DNA from: Solimonas sp. K1W22B-7
GTDB taxonomy: Bacteria > Pseudomonadota > Gammaproteobacteria > Nevskiales > Nevskiaceae
DNA length: 64,000 bases
Direction: 5' to 3'
Assembly: GCF_003428335.1 (NCBI RefSeq)
Contig: NZ_CP031704.1
Span: 682,001-746,000 of the forward strand
A model generated the notes under the pieces. The model worked only from the letters and a program-made list of their open reading frames with translations. It had not been told where the DNA came from and did no database searches. Position numbers and translations under genes: made by a program. Shown piece after piece: positions 33,129 through 41,641 of the stretch (the first letter of the stretch is position 1; every line of letters starts with the position of its first letter).

Positions 33129-33737
33129 CTAGGGCCTGCTAACGCTCGTCCTCCTGCGCCCGGGGTGCAGCAGGAGCCGCAGAATGGTTTCGGCCTTGTC
33201 GAGATCGGGTTCTTCCCCGGCGATCAGGTCGGCATAGAGGAAGGACTCGACGAGGCGCACCAGGGCATAGGCCAGGGTGTGCGCATCCACCGCGAGCCGC
33301 AGGCGGCCCTGGCCCACCTCTTCCTCCAGCAGCGCCTGGGTCAGCTCGATGGACTTCTGCTGCACCGGGCCGTTCTTGGAGGCGACGATGCGCAGGCCCT
33401 TCTCCGGGTCCGCCTCGAGGAAGCGGCGGAAGGCGCGCGATCCGGCGATCGCGCGCATCGAGCGGACCAGCACCTGTGCGGCACGGCCGGGCCCGCGGCG
33501 CGTGGCGGCGCAGGATTCGCGATGGGTCCGCTCCGCCAGCCCGCAGATGACCATGCCGCAGAGCCGGTCGGCGTTGCCGGCCCAGAGATAGGCGGTGGCG
33601 CGCGACACGCCCAGCTCGCGCGCCATGCCCTCGATGTCGCCGAACTCGCCGCGCTTGAAGCGCGCGGTGGCCAGCGCCAGCAGGTGGTCCGGGGTAGGGC
33701 GCCGGAACCCGCGTTTCCCGGCGGCTTGCGTCGTCAT
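33129..33737 (-). CDS. QsdR-like TetR family regulator
   Basis: A 202-aa regulator. The N-terminus RRPTPDHLLALATARFKRGE...IEGMARELGVSRATAYLWAG is the HTH pattern of the QsdR-type TetR subfamily, and the C-terminal domain (VRSMRAIAGSRAFRRFLEAD) also fits. QsdR itself controls a lactonase for quorum-signal degradation in Rhodococcus, but this subfamily is broad in lipid and steroid degraders. It is divergent from the beta-propeller lipoprotein B/ABM pair and probably controls it and lipoprotein A. The start at 33737 lies just before an AT-rich divergent promoter region. Confidence 0.82.
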   Translation of the reverse strand: MTTQAAGKRGFRRPTPDHLLALATARFKRGEFGDIEGMARELGVSRATAYLWAGNADRLCGMVICGLAERTHRESCAATRRGPGRAAQVLVRSMRAIAGSRAFRRFLEADPEKGLRIVASKNGPVQQKSIELTQALLEEEVGQGRLRLAVDAHTLAYALVRLVESFLYADLIAGEEPDLDKAETILRLLLHPGRRRTSVSRP

Positions 33738-33759
33738 GTCGATACGGTCCTGAGCTTGT

Positions 33760-33814
33760 TGGACATTTACTGCTGGTATCCAATATTAGACGAATATAAG
33801 ATTTGTCCATAAAT
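33760..33814 (+). promoter_or_regulatory. divergent promoter with spaced TGGACA/TGTCCA half-sites
   Basis: This AT-rich stretch stands out from the GC-rich surroundings. Half-sites TGGACA (33760-33765) and TGTCCA (33804-33809) are inverted. TTAGAC (33786-33791) and ATAAAT (33809-33814) with a 17-bp spacer could be the promoter of the 33839 gene, and the second half-site overlaps its -10, suiting repression by the neighbouring TetR. Confidence 0.45.
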
Positions 33815-33838
33815 AATTAAATACGAGGAGACCCCGCC

Positions 33839-35401
33839 ATGGCCCAGCCACGCACCCTGGCCCCGCTGCTGGCGCTGCTGCTCGCCGCCTGCGGCCAGTC
33901 CAGTGCCCCGGTGACGGAAGGCGGCGGCGGTCCGCCGCTGATGGAGGGCGCGGTGCCGGCGGCTCGCTGCGGCCCCGGCTCGCTGCCGGAGACCGGCCTG
34001 CAGGGCCAGGTGCCGCTGGAGGACCGCGTCGGCGAGCGCTCGCAGCACGGCTACCAGTGCAACCTCGAGCGGGTCGGGCAGTACCAGGGGCAGGGCGCCG
34101 GCCTGCAGTTCACCTGGCACGGCGACTGCGGCTACTTCAACACCAGCTTCCCCAACCTCTCCACGGTGCTCAACCCCGGCGGCGTACAGGTGCTCGACGT
34201 ATCCGATCCCGCGCAGCCCCGGCTTACCGGGCAACTGCGCACGCTGGCCATGCTCAACGACTGGGAGTCGCTCAAAGCCAGTGCACAGGGCCTGCTGGCC
34301 GGCGTCGCCGGCTACGAGCCGGTGGGCGGCTTCGGCCTGCCGTTCTTCGACGTCTACGACGTTTCCGGCGACTGCACGCAGCCGGTGCTCAAGGCCAGCG
34401 TGCCGCTGAACCTGCCCAGCGGCCACGAGGGTGCCTGGTCGCCGGACGGGCGCACCTACTACGCCAGCTCCACCTACTACTCCACGCTGACCGCGATCGA
34501 CCTGTCCGAGCCGGAATCGCCGCGCCTGCTCTACGTCGGCCTGCACCCGGTGCATGGGCTCAGCATCAGCGCCGACGGCAACCGCGCCTATCTCGCGCAG
34601 CCCGGCAACCTCACCACCAATCTCAACGTCGATGGCCTCAGCACCACGGTCGCCAACCTGCTGGCGCAGATCGGCGCGGTCTCGCCCTTCCTCGGCAACG
34701 GCCTGACGATCGTCGACATCAGCGACATCCAGGCGCGCAAGCCGCTGCCGCAGGCGCGCGTCATCTCCTCGCTGTTCTGGGCCGACGGCAGCCTGGCGCA
34801 GACCACCATCCCCATCACCGTGAAGGGCCGGCCCTACATCGTCTTCATCGACGAGAACGGCCAGGGCGGCGTGCGCTTCATCGACATCGCCGACGAGACC
34901 CGGCCGCAGATCGTGTCGCATGTGCGCCTGGAGGCGCAGCTGGCGGAACACCGCAGCCGCGTCGCCAACGACGGCGCCAGCAACGGCGCGCTGTTCAACT
35001 ACGAGGCGCACTACTGCGACGTGGATCGCACCACCGATCCCACGATCATGGCCTGCAGCGAGTGGGCCTCCGGCATACGCGTGTTCGACATCCGCGATCC
35101 GCTGCGGCCGCGCGAGATCGCCTACTACAATCCGCCGGCGCAGAAGGGCAAGGCCGCACAGCTGCCGCATTCCTTCCATGCCGGCAACGTCTTCCTGCGC
35201 GTGCCGCTGGGCACCGGCCAGGGCCTGCTGGCGCTGCCCGGCGGCAACGGCAACGTCGTCTCGCCGCTGGCGCTGGACACCGACTGGTGCACCGCCAACA
35301 TCCGCATCATCCCCGAGCGCGGCGAGCTGTGGACCACCTGCCACGACAACGGTTTCATGGTGCTGCGGTTCACCAACGGCGTCTGGCCGTTCGGGAGTTG
35401 A
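33839..35401 (+). CDS. beta-propeller (LVIVD-like) lipoprotein B
   Basis: A 520-aa predicted lipoprotein with lipobox LAAC (Cys near residue 19) and a Gly-rich linker, then PETGLQGQVPLEDRVGERSQ, parallel to lipoprotein A. Propeller-type strings include VQVLDVSDPAQPRLTGQLR, FIDIADETRPQIVSHVRL and IRVFDIRDPLRPREIAYY, and the C-terminal end is IRIIPERGELWTTCHDNGFM. GAGGAG precedes ATG33839. An ABM-type monooxygenase gene starts 2 bp after its stop, so the two are cotranscribed. The function is unknown; exported binding protein or enzyme. Confidence 0.8.
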   Translation: MAQPRTLAPLLALLLAACGQSSAPVTEGGGGPPLMEGAVPAARCGPGSLPETGLQGQVPLEDRVGERSQHGYQCNLERVGQYQGQGAGLQFTWHGDCGYFNTSFPNLSTVLNPGGVQVLDVSDPAQPRLTGQLRTLAMLNDWESLKASAQGLLAGVAGYEPVGGFGLPFFDVYDVSGDCTQPVLKASVPLNLPSGHEGAWSPDGRTYYASSTYYSTLTAIDLSEPESPRLLYVGLHPVHGLSISADGNRAYLAQPGNLTTNLNVDGLSTTVANLLAQIGAVSPFLGNGLTIVDISDIQARKPLPQARVISSLFWADGSLAQTTIPITVKGRPYIVFIDENGQGGVRFIDIADETRPQIVSHVRLEAQLAEHRSRVANDGASNGALFNYEAHYCDVDRTTDPTIMACSEWASGIRVFDIRDPLRPREIAYYNPPAQKGKAAQLPHSFHAGNVFLRVPLGTGQGLLALPGGNGNVVSPLALDTDWCTANIRIIPERGELWTTCHDNGFMVLRFTNGVWPFGS

Positions 35402-35403
35402 GC

Positions 35404-35700
35404 ATGATCCTCGTCACCGGCAGCGCCGCCGTGAAGCCCGAGCACATCGAGCAGGCCGTCGCCCTGAGCCTGGAACACGTGCGCCGCTCGCGCACCGAGC
35501 CAGGCTGCATCTCCCATGCCGTGCATCGCGACGTGGAAGACGCCAACCGCCTGGTGTTCGTCGAGCAGTGGGCCGATGGCGCCGCGCTGAAGACGCATTT
35601 CATGGTGCCGGAATCGCGGGCCTTCGTCGGCGCGCTGGGGGCGCTGTGCAGCGCCCGGCCGGAGCTGGCGGTGTACGAGGCGCAGCTGTTGAAGCTGTAG
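35404..35700 (+). CDS. antibiotic biosynthesis monooxygenase (ABM) family protein
   Basis: A 98-aa dimeric alpha-beta barrel (ABM/YgiN-like). The pattern VTGSAAVKPEHIEQAVALSL, RTEPGCISHAVHRDVEDANR and FVEQWADGAALKTHFMVPES is typical, including the H-F pair of the cofactor-less quinol or small-molecule oxygenases. It probably oxidises or binds a small aromatic compound; the substrate is unknown. It begins 2 bp after the beta-propeller stop, clearly in the same operon. It is often missed because a much longer antisense frame overlaps it. Confidence 0.85.
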   Translation: MILVTGSAAVKPEHIEQAVALSLEHVRRSRTEPGCISHAVHRDVEDANRLVFVEQWADGAALKTHFMVPESRAFVGALGALCSARPELAVYEAQLLKL

Positions 35701-35771
35701 GCTAACTCTCCCGGCGGTGCCCGCGGTCGGCTGGGATAGACTCCCTGCAAACAAAAGAGCGGGAGGAGAAC

Positions 35772-38666
35772 ATGCGCAAGCCCCTGGTAATCGCGGTGAC
35801 CGCGGTGGCGCTGCTGGCGGCCTGCAGCCGCTCCGACGACAAGGCGGACGGCAACGGCAACGGTGGCGGCGGCCCCGTCACGCCGCCGGCCGATCTCGTG
35901 CTCAAGGCCGAGACCGCGCTGCCGCCGGGACAGTCCGGCTTCTTCTCGCTGGCGGGCCAGGTACAGGGCCTGCTCACCGGCAATCCCGGCGACTATGGCG
36001 CGCATGTCGACGACCAGCGCCTGATGTACTGGAGCTTCGACGCCAAGCCCGGCCTGCTCGGCACCAGGCCCGGCACGCCGCTGGTGCCCAGGGAAGGCGT
36101 CGAGATCTACCGCGACAGCTACGGCGTACCGATCATCCATGCCGCCAACGTACGCGACGGCTGGTATGGCGTGGGCTATGCGATAGCGCAGGACCGCTTG
36201 TTCCTGATGGACGCGGTGCGGCGCATGGGCGTGGGCAACTTTGCCGAGCTGACCGGCTGCGGCGGCGTGCCGGCCGACATCCAGCAGCGCACCGTCACCT
36301 ACACCGACGCCGAGTACCAGGCGATGTTCGAGGCCGGCTCGCAGGATTCCAAGGACGCGGTGCTGGGCTATGTCGACGGTGCCAATGCCTGGCGCGCGCA
36401 GGTACTGGCCAATCCCACGCTGCTGCCCGCGGAGTACGCGCTGCTCACCACCATCCCCGCGCCGTTCACCGTGCGCGACGTGCTGGCCGCCGGCGTCTAC
36501 ATCACGCGCTTCGTCGCCGCCGAGGGCGGCAACGAGTTCCTCAACATCCAGATGCTCAAGCAGCTGGAGGCCGCCTACGGCTCGCGTGAAGAAGCCTACA
36601 AGGCCTTCCAGGACATGACCTGGCTGGAAGATCCCAAGGCCATCACCAGCGTGCCGCGCGCTTCCGGCAGCTTCTCCAACCAGGCGGAGCCCGCCGCCGG
36701 TCGCGAGGCTGTGTTCCGGCAGATGGCGGACTGGGCGCTGACCCTGCCCGACACGCTGTGGAAGGGCCCCGGCAGCGGCCACGCCGCCACGCCATTCCCC
36801 TGCACGTTGCCGATTGCGCCGCCGAGCCTGCCGGCGGGGCTGGGCGCGGCGGGCGAGGTGGTCTATCCGAAGGGGAAGGGCTCCAAGGCAGGCGCAGCCC
36901 CTCGATACGCGGCGCCTTCGGCGGCGCTACTCGGGGTGAACGGTCCGGGTAATAAGGCGACAAAGGAAAGAGCCGCCGCGGCCCGCGCCGCCACGCGCAA
37001 GGTGATCGAAGCGCTCGGCGAACTGCGCGCCCACCTGCACGGCGGCAGCATGGCCTATGCGCTCGCCCCCTCGCGCACCCGCGACCGCGGCACGCTGATG
37101 GTCAGCGGCCCGCAGCTGGGCTACAGCTACCCGCTGCTGCTGGTGGAGTTCGAGCTGCATGCCGGCGACTACCACTCGCGCGGCTCCTCGGTGCCCTTGC
37201 TGCCGGCCGTGGGCATCGGCTACAGCGAGCACGCCGCCTGGGGCCTGACCACCGGCTACAGCAAGACCATCGACTCCTTCATCGAGACGATCTGTTCCAC
37301 CGCGCAGCAGGCCGCCAATACCTGCGCAGCCGACCAGTACTTCCACAACGGCCAGTGGAAGGACATGGACTGCCGCGACGAGAGCATCCGCTACCGCGCC
37401 GCCACGCAGGGCATCCCGGCCGGCCCGGCGATCCTCAGCGTGCCGGCGCGCATCTGCCGCAGCGTGCACGGACCCATCGTGGCGCGCGACGACGCGGCGG
37501 GGCTGGCGCGCAGCGTCCAGTACGCCATGTTCCAGCGCGAGATCGAGACCATCGAGGGTGTCACGGCCTGGTCCAAGGCGAAGACCTTCGCCGAGTTCAA
37601 GGCCGCCACCGCCAAGGTCACCTGGAACGAGAACGTCACCGTGGCAACGCGCGACGGGCACATCGCCTACTTCCACCCCGGCCTGTTCCTGCGCCGCAGC
37701 CCCGACAGCGACATGCGCCTGCCCAGCCCCGGCACCGGCGCCTACGACTTCGGCGCGCCGCTGGCCTTCGGCGAATTGCCGCAGGTGGTCGATCCGCCGC
37801 AGGGCTACGTCGGCAACTGGAACAACAAACCCGCCTTCGGCTGGCTCGACGGCGAGGGCCTGGGCAGCACCTCGCGTCCCGGCGGCGCCGGCGGCCGCGT
37901 CACCAGCGTGCTCGACAAGCTCGCCAGCCGCAGCGACTGGAGCTTCCAGGACCTGCGCGGGATCGACCGCCACCACGGCATCCGCGATCACCGCGCGCGC
38001 GAATACCTGCCGCTGCTGCGCAGCTTCCGCAGCACTGCTGCCGCGCAGCTCAGCGAGGTGCAGAAGGCCGCGCTGGATCAGGTGCTGGCCTGGAACGGCG
38101 ATGCCTTCGGCCCGACGCAGGACGTGGAGTCCGCCGAGACGCGCGATGGCGTGCCGCAAACCCTGTTCGGCGAAATCGTCATCGGCCTGCGCGACGAGCT
38201 GTTCGGCGAACTGCGCGAGCACGTCATCGACAGCGGCGTGCCCGATCCCGATCCCAACAACCCCGACGCCGGGGCCGGCCTGACGGTCTACGGCCGCGTC
38301 GCCGGCGTCGGCAGCCACGTCTACGACCAGAGCGTGATGGACAACCTGGTGCTGCGCATCCTCAAGCCGGAAAGCTCCGGCCTGGCCCTGCGCCGCGACT
38401 ACACCGCCAACCGCGGGCGCGACGCCGTGATGCTGGCGGCGCTGAACCGCGCGATGAGTGCGCTGGCGGCGCAGTACAACAGCGGTACGCCGCTGACGGT
38501 GGCGGACCTGGGCAAGTGCCTGCGCATCCATCCGCGGTCGCAGCTGTGCTCGCTGTCGGGCGTGATCGGGCCGGGCTCGGATACGATCCCGGGCACGAGT
38601 TGCGTGACCATGCCGTATGAGGATCGCGGCTCCTGGGTGCATCGGGTGGGTTACGAGAAACCCTGA
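35772..38666 (+). CDS. penicillin acylase family (Ntn hydrolase) lipoprotein
   Basis: A 964-aa member of the penicillin acylase/acyl-homoserine lactone acylase family, made as a precursor that cleaves itself. Lipobox LAAC with Cys18. The alpha chain carries EGVEIYRDSYGVPIIHA. The predicted new N-terminal nucleophile is Ser426 in HGGSMAYAL, followed by DRGTLMVSGPQLGYSYP, IGYSEHAAWGLTTG and VTWNENVTVATRDGHIAYFH of the beta chain. It is larger than usual (750-850 aa). The linker contains a short repeat-like insertion (36898-36943). It may hydrolyse amides or acyl-lactones in the periplasm; AHL quenching is possible but unproven. Confidence 0.88.
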   Translation: MRKPLVIAVTAVALLAACSRSDDKADGNGNGGGGPVTPPADLVLKAETALPPGQSGFFSLAGQVQGLLTGNPGDYGAHVDDQRLMYWSFDAKPGLLGTRPGTPLVPREGVEIYRDSYGVPIIHAANVRDGWYGVGYAIAQDRLFLMDAVRRMGVGNFAELTGCGGVPADIQQRTVTYTDAEYQAMFEAGSQDSKDAVLGYVDGANAWRAQVLANPTLLPAEYALLTTIPAPFTVRDVLAAGVYITRFVAAEGGNEFLNIQMLKQLEAAYGSREEAYKAFQDMTWLEDPKAITSVPRASGSFSNQAEPAAGREAVFRQMADWALTLPDTLWKGPGSGHAATPFPCTLPIAPPSLPAGLGAAGEVVYPKGKGSKAGAAPRYAAPSAALLGVNGPGNKATKERAAAARAATRKVIEALGELRAHLHGGSMAYALAPSRTRDRGTLMVSGPQLGYSYPLLLVEFELHAGDYHSRGSSVPLLPAVGIGYSEHAAWGLTTGYSKTIDSFIETICSTAQQAANTCAADQYFHNGQWKDMDCRDESIRYRAATQGIPAGPAILSVPARICRSVHGPIVARDDAAGLARSVQYAMFQREIETIEGVTAWSKAKTFAEFKAATAKVTWNENVTVATRDGHIAYFHPGLFLRRSPDSDMRLPSPGTGAYDFGAPLAFGELPQVVDPPQGYVGNWNNKPAFGWLDGEGLGSTSRPGGAGGRVTSVLDKLASRSDWSFQDLRGIDRHHGIRDHRAREYLPLLRSFRSTAAAQLSEVQKAALDQVLAWNGDAFGPTQDVESAETRDGVPQTLFGEIVIGLRDELFGELREHVIDSGVPDPDPNNPDAGAGLTVYGRVAGVGSHVYDQSVMDNLVLRILKPESSGLALRRDYTANRGRDAVMLAALNRAMSALAAQYNSGTPLTVADLGKCLRIHPRSQLCSLSGVIGPGSDTIPGTSCVTMPYEDRGSWVHRVGYEKP
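36898..36943. repeat. palindromic repeat inserted in frame in the acylase linker
   Basis: CCCCTCGATACGCGGCG...CGGCGCTACTCGGGG is an imperfect hairpin of a type common in intergenic DNA of GC-rich proteobacteria. Here it is in frame, encoding Ala/Pro/Arg-rich residues just before the self-cleavage site, in a segment expected to be removed during maturation. Confidence 0.45.
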
Positions 38667-38863
38667 CGAGGTTCTAGCAGAACGGCCCGTTATGAATGCC
38701 CTGTCGGAAGGGTCCTACGCCATTTCGGCCGATGGCTGACAGCCTGTGTCGCCAGACGCGATGCAGGGCAGCTTTGCGGCGCCGTCGGTAATTTTTCTCT
38801 ACTACAAAGAGGCAACCGCTTCTCAGCACACTCCCCCCAACACCTGGGGAAAGGGAGTTCACC

Positions 38864-39397
38864 GTGCTGTTTCGCAAATGGATCGTGGCGATGGCACCGC
38901 GGCAGGGTGTGCCGGCAGGAGAGGGCGCAGAGGGTCTCGAGCTCGAAGCCCCGCCGCGATTGCGCATCCCGTCCTGGCGGCGACTGCTGCTGGGCGTGGC
39001 CCCGCTGCCGCCGATGCTGCTGATGCTTGCAGGCCTGCTCAGCCAGGCCTCGCAGCTGAGCTGGAACCACGCCTTCGCTGTTGCCAGCTGCATCGCGCTG
39101 ATCCTCGCCTGCGGCTGGCTGCTCGCACGCTTCCACAGCCTGGGATCGATCGAGCTGGACAACGAGGGGCTGTCGCAGTCCTTCCTCGGTCTGCGCGGCA
39201 TTCGCCGTCAGAGACTGGCGTGGGAGCAGGTGCGGCGTGTGTCCTACCAGCGCGGCTGGTATCGCTTCCACGGCGAGGGAGGAGTAAAGCTGGAACTCGG
39301 TACGATGCTGCTGCCCGACGCCCGGGTCACGGTCCGTGCGCTGCGCCTGCTCATGCCGCAACGCCTGCTGGCGCAGCTGGGGCTGCACCCGCGCTGA
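38864..39397 (+). CDS. hypothetical membrane protein
   Basis: A 177-aa protein. Two adjacent hydrophobic helices (about residues 47-62 and 70-88: LGVAPLPPMLLMLAG; AFAVASCIALILACGWLLA) are followed by a soluble C-terminal part with SIELDNEGLSQSFLGLRGIR and WEQVRRVSYQRGWYRFHGEG, like a small bacterial PH-domain-type protein (YdbT/YcxB-like pattern). The start is GTG38864 with AGGGAG 7 nt upstream. The 197 bp before it hold no recognisable gene. The function is unknown. Confidence 0.65.
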   Translation: MLFRKWIVAMAPRQGVPAGEGAEGLELEAPPRLRIPSWRRLLLGVAPLPPMLLMLAGLLSQASQLSWNHAFAVASCIALILACGWLLARFHSLGSIELDNEGLSQSFLGLRGIRRQRLAWEQVRRVSYQRGWYRFHGEGGVKLELGTMLLPDARVTVRALRLLMPQRLLAQLGLHPR

Positions 39398-39407
39398 GGA
39401 CTGAGCC

Positions 39408-39755
39408 TCAGGCCTTCTTCAGGTACATGGCCTTGAGCATGATGCTCATGCCGTCGACCTTGCAGTCCACCTCGTGGTCGCCCGACACCAGGCGGATGCC
39501 CTTGATCTTGGTGCCGCCCTTGATCGTGGTGGACGAGCCCTTGAGCTTGAGGTCCTTGATCAGCGTCACCGAGTCGCCGTCGGCCAGCAGCTTGCCGTGC
39601 GCGTCCTTCACCACCAACGCATCGCTGGCCTCTTCCGCCGCCGCTGCTGCTGCCACCATCGGCCACTCATGGGCACAGTCCGGGCAGATGAAGGTCTCGC
39701 CGTCCGGATAGGTGTTTTCCAGCTGGCACCGGGGGCAGGGGGGAACGTGGATCAT
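39408..39755 (-). CDS. yjdM: zinc-ribbon protein YjdM (PhnA family)
   Basis: A 115-aa protein of the YjdM/PhnA family. The N-terminal zinc ribbon is CPRCQ...FICPDCAHEW (two CxxC), a short Ala-rich linker follows, and the C-terminal PhnA SH3-like domain is VVKDAHGKLLADGDSVTLIK...GGTKIKGIRLV. It is widespread; despite the old name phnA it does not hydrolyse phosphonoacetate. It is convergent with the 38864 gene, with 10 bp between stops. Confidence 0.93.
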   Translation of the reverse strand: MIHVPPCPRCQLENTYPDGETFICPDCAHEWPMVAAAAAAEEASDALVVKDAHGKLLADGDSVTLIKDLKLKGSSTTIKGGTKIKGIRLVSGDHEVDCKVDGMSIMLKAMYLKKA

Positions 39756-39876
39756 GGGGGCGGCTCGATGCAGGGCCGCGGATTCTACGCGATGCGGCCG
39801 AAGCCCCCGGATTTACTGCTTGCACCCTACCGGCAGTCGCCGCAACCTGCGCCCGGGGATCAACGGAGAGAGCGGC

Positions 39877-40491
39877 ATGGGCGAATCTTCACGGCGTCTG
39901 TTGCAGGGCTGGCATCTGTTCTGGCTGATCACGGTGCTGCTCGCGGCGATGTGCCTTGCGATGCTGGCCACCGTCCCGGGCGAGGACGGCATCCGCCTGG
40001 TGATCCGCGCCACGGCGCGCACCTCGCTGGCGCTGTTCGCGCTGGCCTTTGCCGCCGCCTCGCTGCGGCGCCTGTGGCCCGGCGCCTTCAGCACCTGGCT
40101 GCTGCGCAATCGCCGCTACTTCGGCGTGTCCTTCGCCGCTTCTCATGCCATGCACCTGGCGGCGATCGTCGCCTTCGCCCGCCTGGACCCGGTGGAGTTC
40201 GGCACGATCTCGCCGCTGGCCAACCGCATCGGCGGCGGGCTGGCCTATGTTTTCATCTTCGCCATGGCCGCCACTTCCTTCGACCGCATGGTGGCGCTGC
40301 TGGGTGCGCGCCGCTGGAAGCTGCTGCACACGGTGGGCGCGCACTACGTCTGGCTGATCTTCCTGGTGTCCTTCGCCAAGCGCATTCCGCAGGGGCCGGA
40401 GTACCTGCTGGGCGTGGTGTTGCTGCTGGCGCTGATGGGTCTGCGGCTGTGGGCGCGGCAGGCGGGCGGCAGGGCAGCCACCGCCGCCTGA
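39877..40491 (+). CDS. ferric reductase-like (MsrQ-like) heme membrane protein
   Basis: A 204-aa inner-membrane protein with about six helices. The pattern RNRRYFGVSFAASHAMHLAA and RRWKLLHTVGAHYVWLIFLV places histidines in two helices as in heme-binding MsrQ/ferric-reductase-like transmembrane proteins. MsrP, the usual partner of MsrQ, is not in the window, so the electron acceptor is unknown. GGAGAG upstream supports ATG39877. It is divergent from yjdM. Confidence 0.7.
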   Translation: MGESSRRLLQGWHLFWLITVLLAAMCLAMLATVPGEDGIRLVIRATARTSLALFALAFAAASLRRLWPGAFSTWLLRNRRYFGVSFAASHAMHLAAIVAFARLDPVEFGTISPLANRIGGGLAYVFIFAMAATSFDRMVALLGARRWKLLHTVGAHYVWLIFLVSFAKRIPQGPEYLLGVVLLLALMGLRLWARQAGGRAATAA

Positions 40492-40531
40492 GCGGAGCGG
40501 GCGTCGTCCAGCGTCACGCCCGCATGACGCT

Positions 40532-41215
40532 TCAAGCCCCGACCTGCTCCAGCTCTGCGTAGGCCTTGGCCAGCCAGACCCGCACGCGCTGGCGCTCCAT
40601 CAGGCTCAGGCCGACGCCGTCGTTGGCGGCCGCCCAGAAGCTGGTGCTGCGCGCGTCGATGCGCGTCATCGCCGCGTCATGCAGCTTCGGCAGCGAGACG
40701 AGCTTGGCACCCAGGGCCAGCGCGCGCTCCTTCTGGCCGGAGGCCTCGAGGATGTCGAAATCCTCGCCGCGCAGCTGGTTGAGCACCAGGGTGTAGTCCA
40801 GCTGCGCGCCGAAGCGGTCCAGCAGCTTCGCCAGCAGGTCCACCGAATCGCGGCCCGAGTCCATCACGTGCCAGTAGCGCACCGTGATGCCGAACTCGCG
40901 CGCCAGTTCCAGCATCCCCGATTCCTCCATCCAGCGCACCAGCGGCCGCTGCGTCTGCGCCGCCAGGTCCACGATGATGCGGCGCTGGGGATCGTCCACG
41001 GCCGCTTCCACCACCTTGTCCAGGCTGGCGTAGTCGTCGATCACCACCGGCGAGGCGTAGTCGGCGTAGAAGCGCAGCAGCGCGCCATGCGAGCCGTCGG
41101 AGTCGAAGCCCAGGAAGGGCAGCTGGCGGTCGATCAGGTATTGCGCCATCAGGCGCGCCATCAGCGACTTGCCGACGCCACCCTTCTCGCCGCCGATGAA
41201 ATGGATCGTTGCCAT
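40532..41215 (-). CDS. ParA/MinD-like P-loop ATPase
   Basis: A 227-aa ATPase. The N-terminus IHFIGGEKGGVGKSLMARLM is a deviant Walker A (KGGVGKS), FLGFDSDGSHGALLRFYADY is the switch region, and IIVDLAAQTQRPLVRW is Walker B-like. No ParB or centromere is adjacent, so a role in plasmid partition is not indicated. Start ATG41215 has GGAG upstream and fits homologues. The same frame stays open upstream, and a plausible extension from TTG41431 (LNHPIPIKLRLAWRQGRLS, then Pro/Ala-rich) has coding-like codon use, so a longer protein with a flexible N-terminal arm is possible. Confidence 0.8.
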   Translation of the reverse strand: MATIHFIGGEKGGVGKSLMARLMAQYLIDRQLPFLGFDSDGSHGALLRFYADYASPVVIDDYASLDKVVEAAVDDPQRRIIVDLAAQTQRPLVRWMEESGMLELAREFGITVRYWHVMDSGRDSVDLLAKLLDRFGAQLDYTLVLNQLRGEDFDILEASGQKERALALGAKLVSLPKLHDAAMTRIDARSTSFWAAANDGVGLSLMERQRVRVWLAKAYAELEQVGA

Positions 41216-41641
41216 GCGCGCTGCTCCGGGTGGGGTGGGGTCGGGGGTGGGAATGCCTGCGTCCGGTGCCGGGGACGGGGCTGCGGGGACGGGCGCGATT
41301 GCCGGCGCCGGCAGCGACGCCTCGGCGGCTTCCGCGGAGGCGTCGTCCAGCGCGGTCTGCACCGCGTCGGCGACGGACAGCCGGCCCTGCCTCCAGGCAA
41401 GGCGCAGCTTGATGGGAATGGGATGATTCAAGGGTCTTGCTTGCCCGGCTGGCCGCTCTGGATGGGGATGTCGTGAGCGGGCAGAAGCACGCATGCGGCG
41501 TGCCATCCGGCGGGCGGCGACTTCAGACCCGGGGAGGGTAGCACCCGGGAAGTCCGGCTTGCAGGGCGAGGACCGCAGGGGCGGCGCTGGGCCGCCCCCC
41601 ATCAGATCGCCAGGGCAGGGGCCATGACGGGCCGGTGCCCC
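41216..41641. other. 426-bp gap between minus-strand ATPase and HDOD genes
   Basis: The part 41216-41431 may be an N-terminal extension of the ParA-like gene. A GC-rich hairpin GGGGCGGC-GCTGG-GCCGCCCC lies near 41580-41600, just downstream of the HDOD gene, without a T-run. I see no other gene. Confidence 0.4.

Noticed and set aside
39877-40491. A complete MsrPQ methionine sulfoxide repair system
   Set aside because: The membrane protein is MsrQ-like but no msrP gene is adjacent.
40532-41215. Plasmid partition locus
   Set aside because: A ParA-like ATPase is present but no parB, replication gene or iterons; the surroundings look chromosomal.
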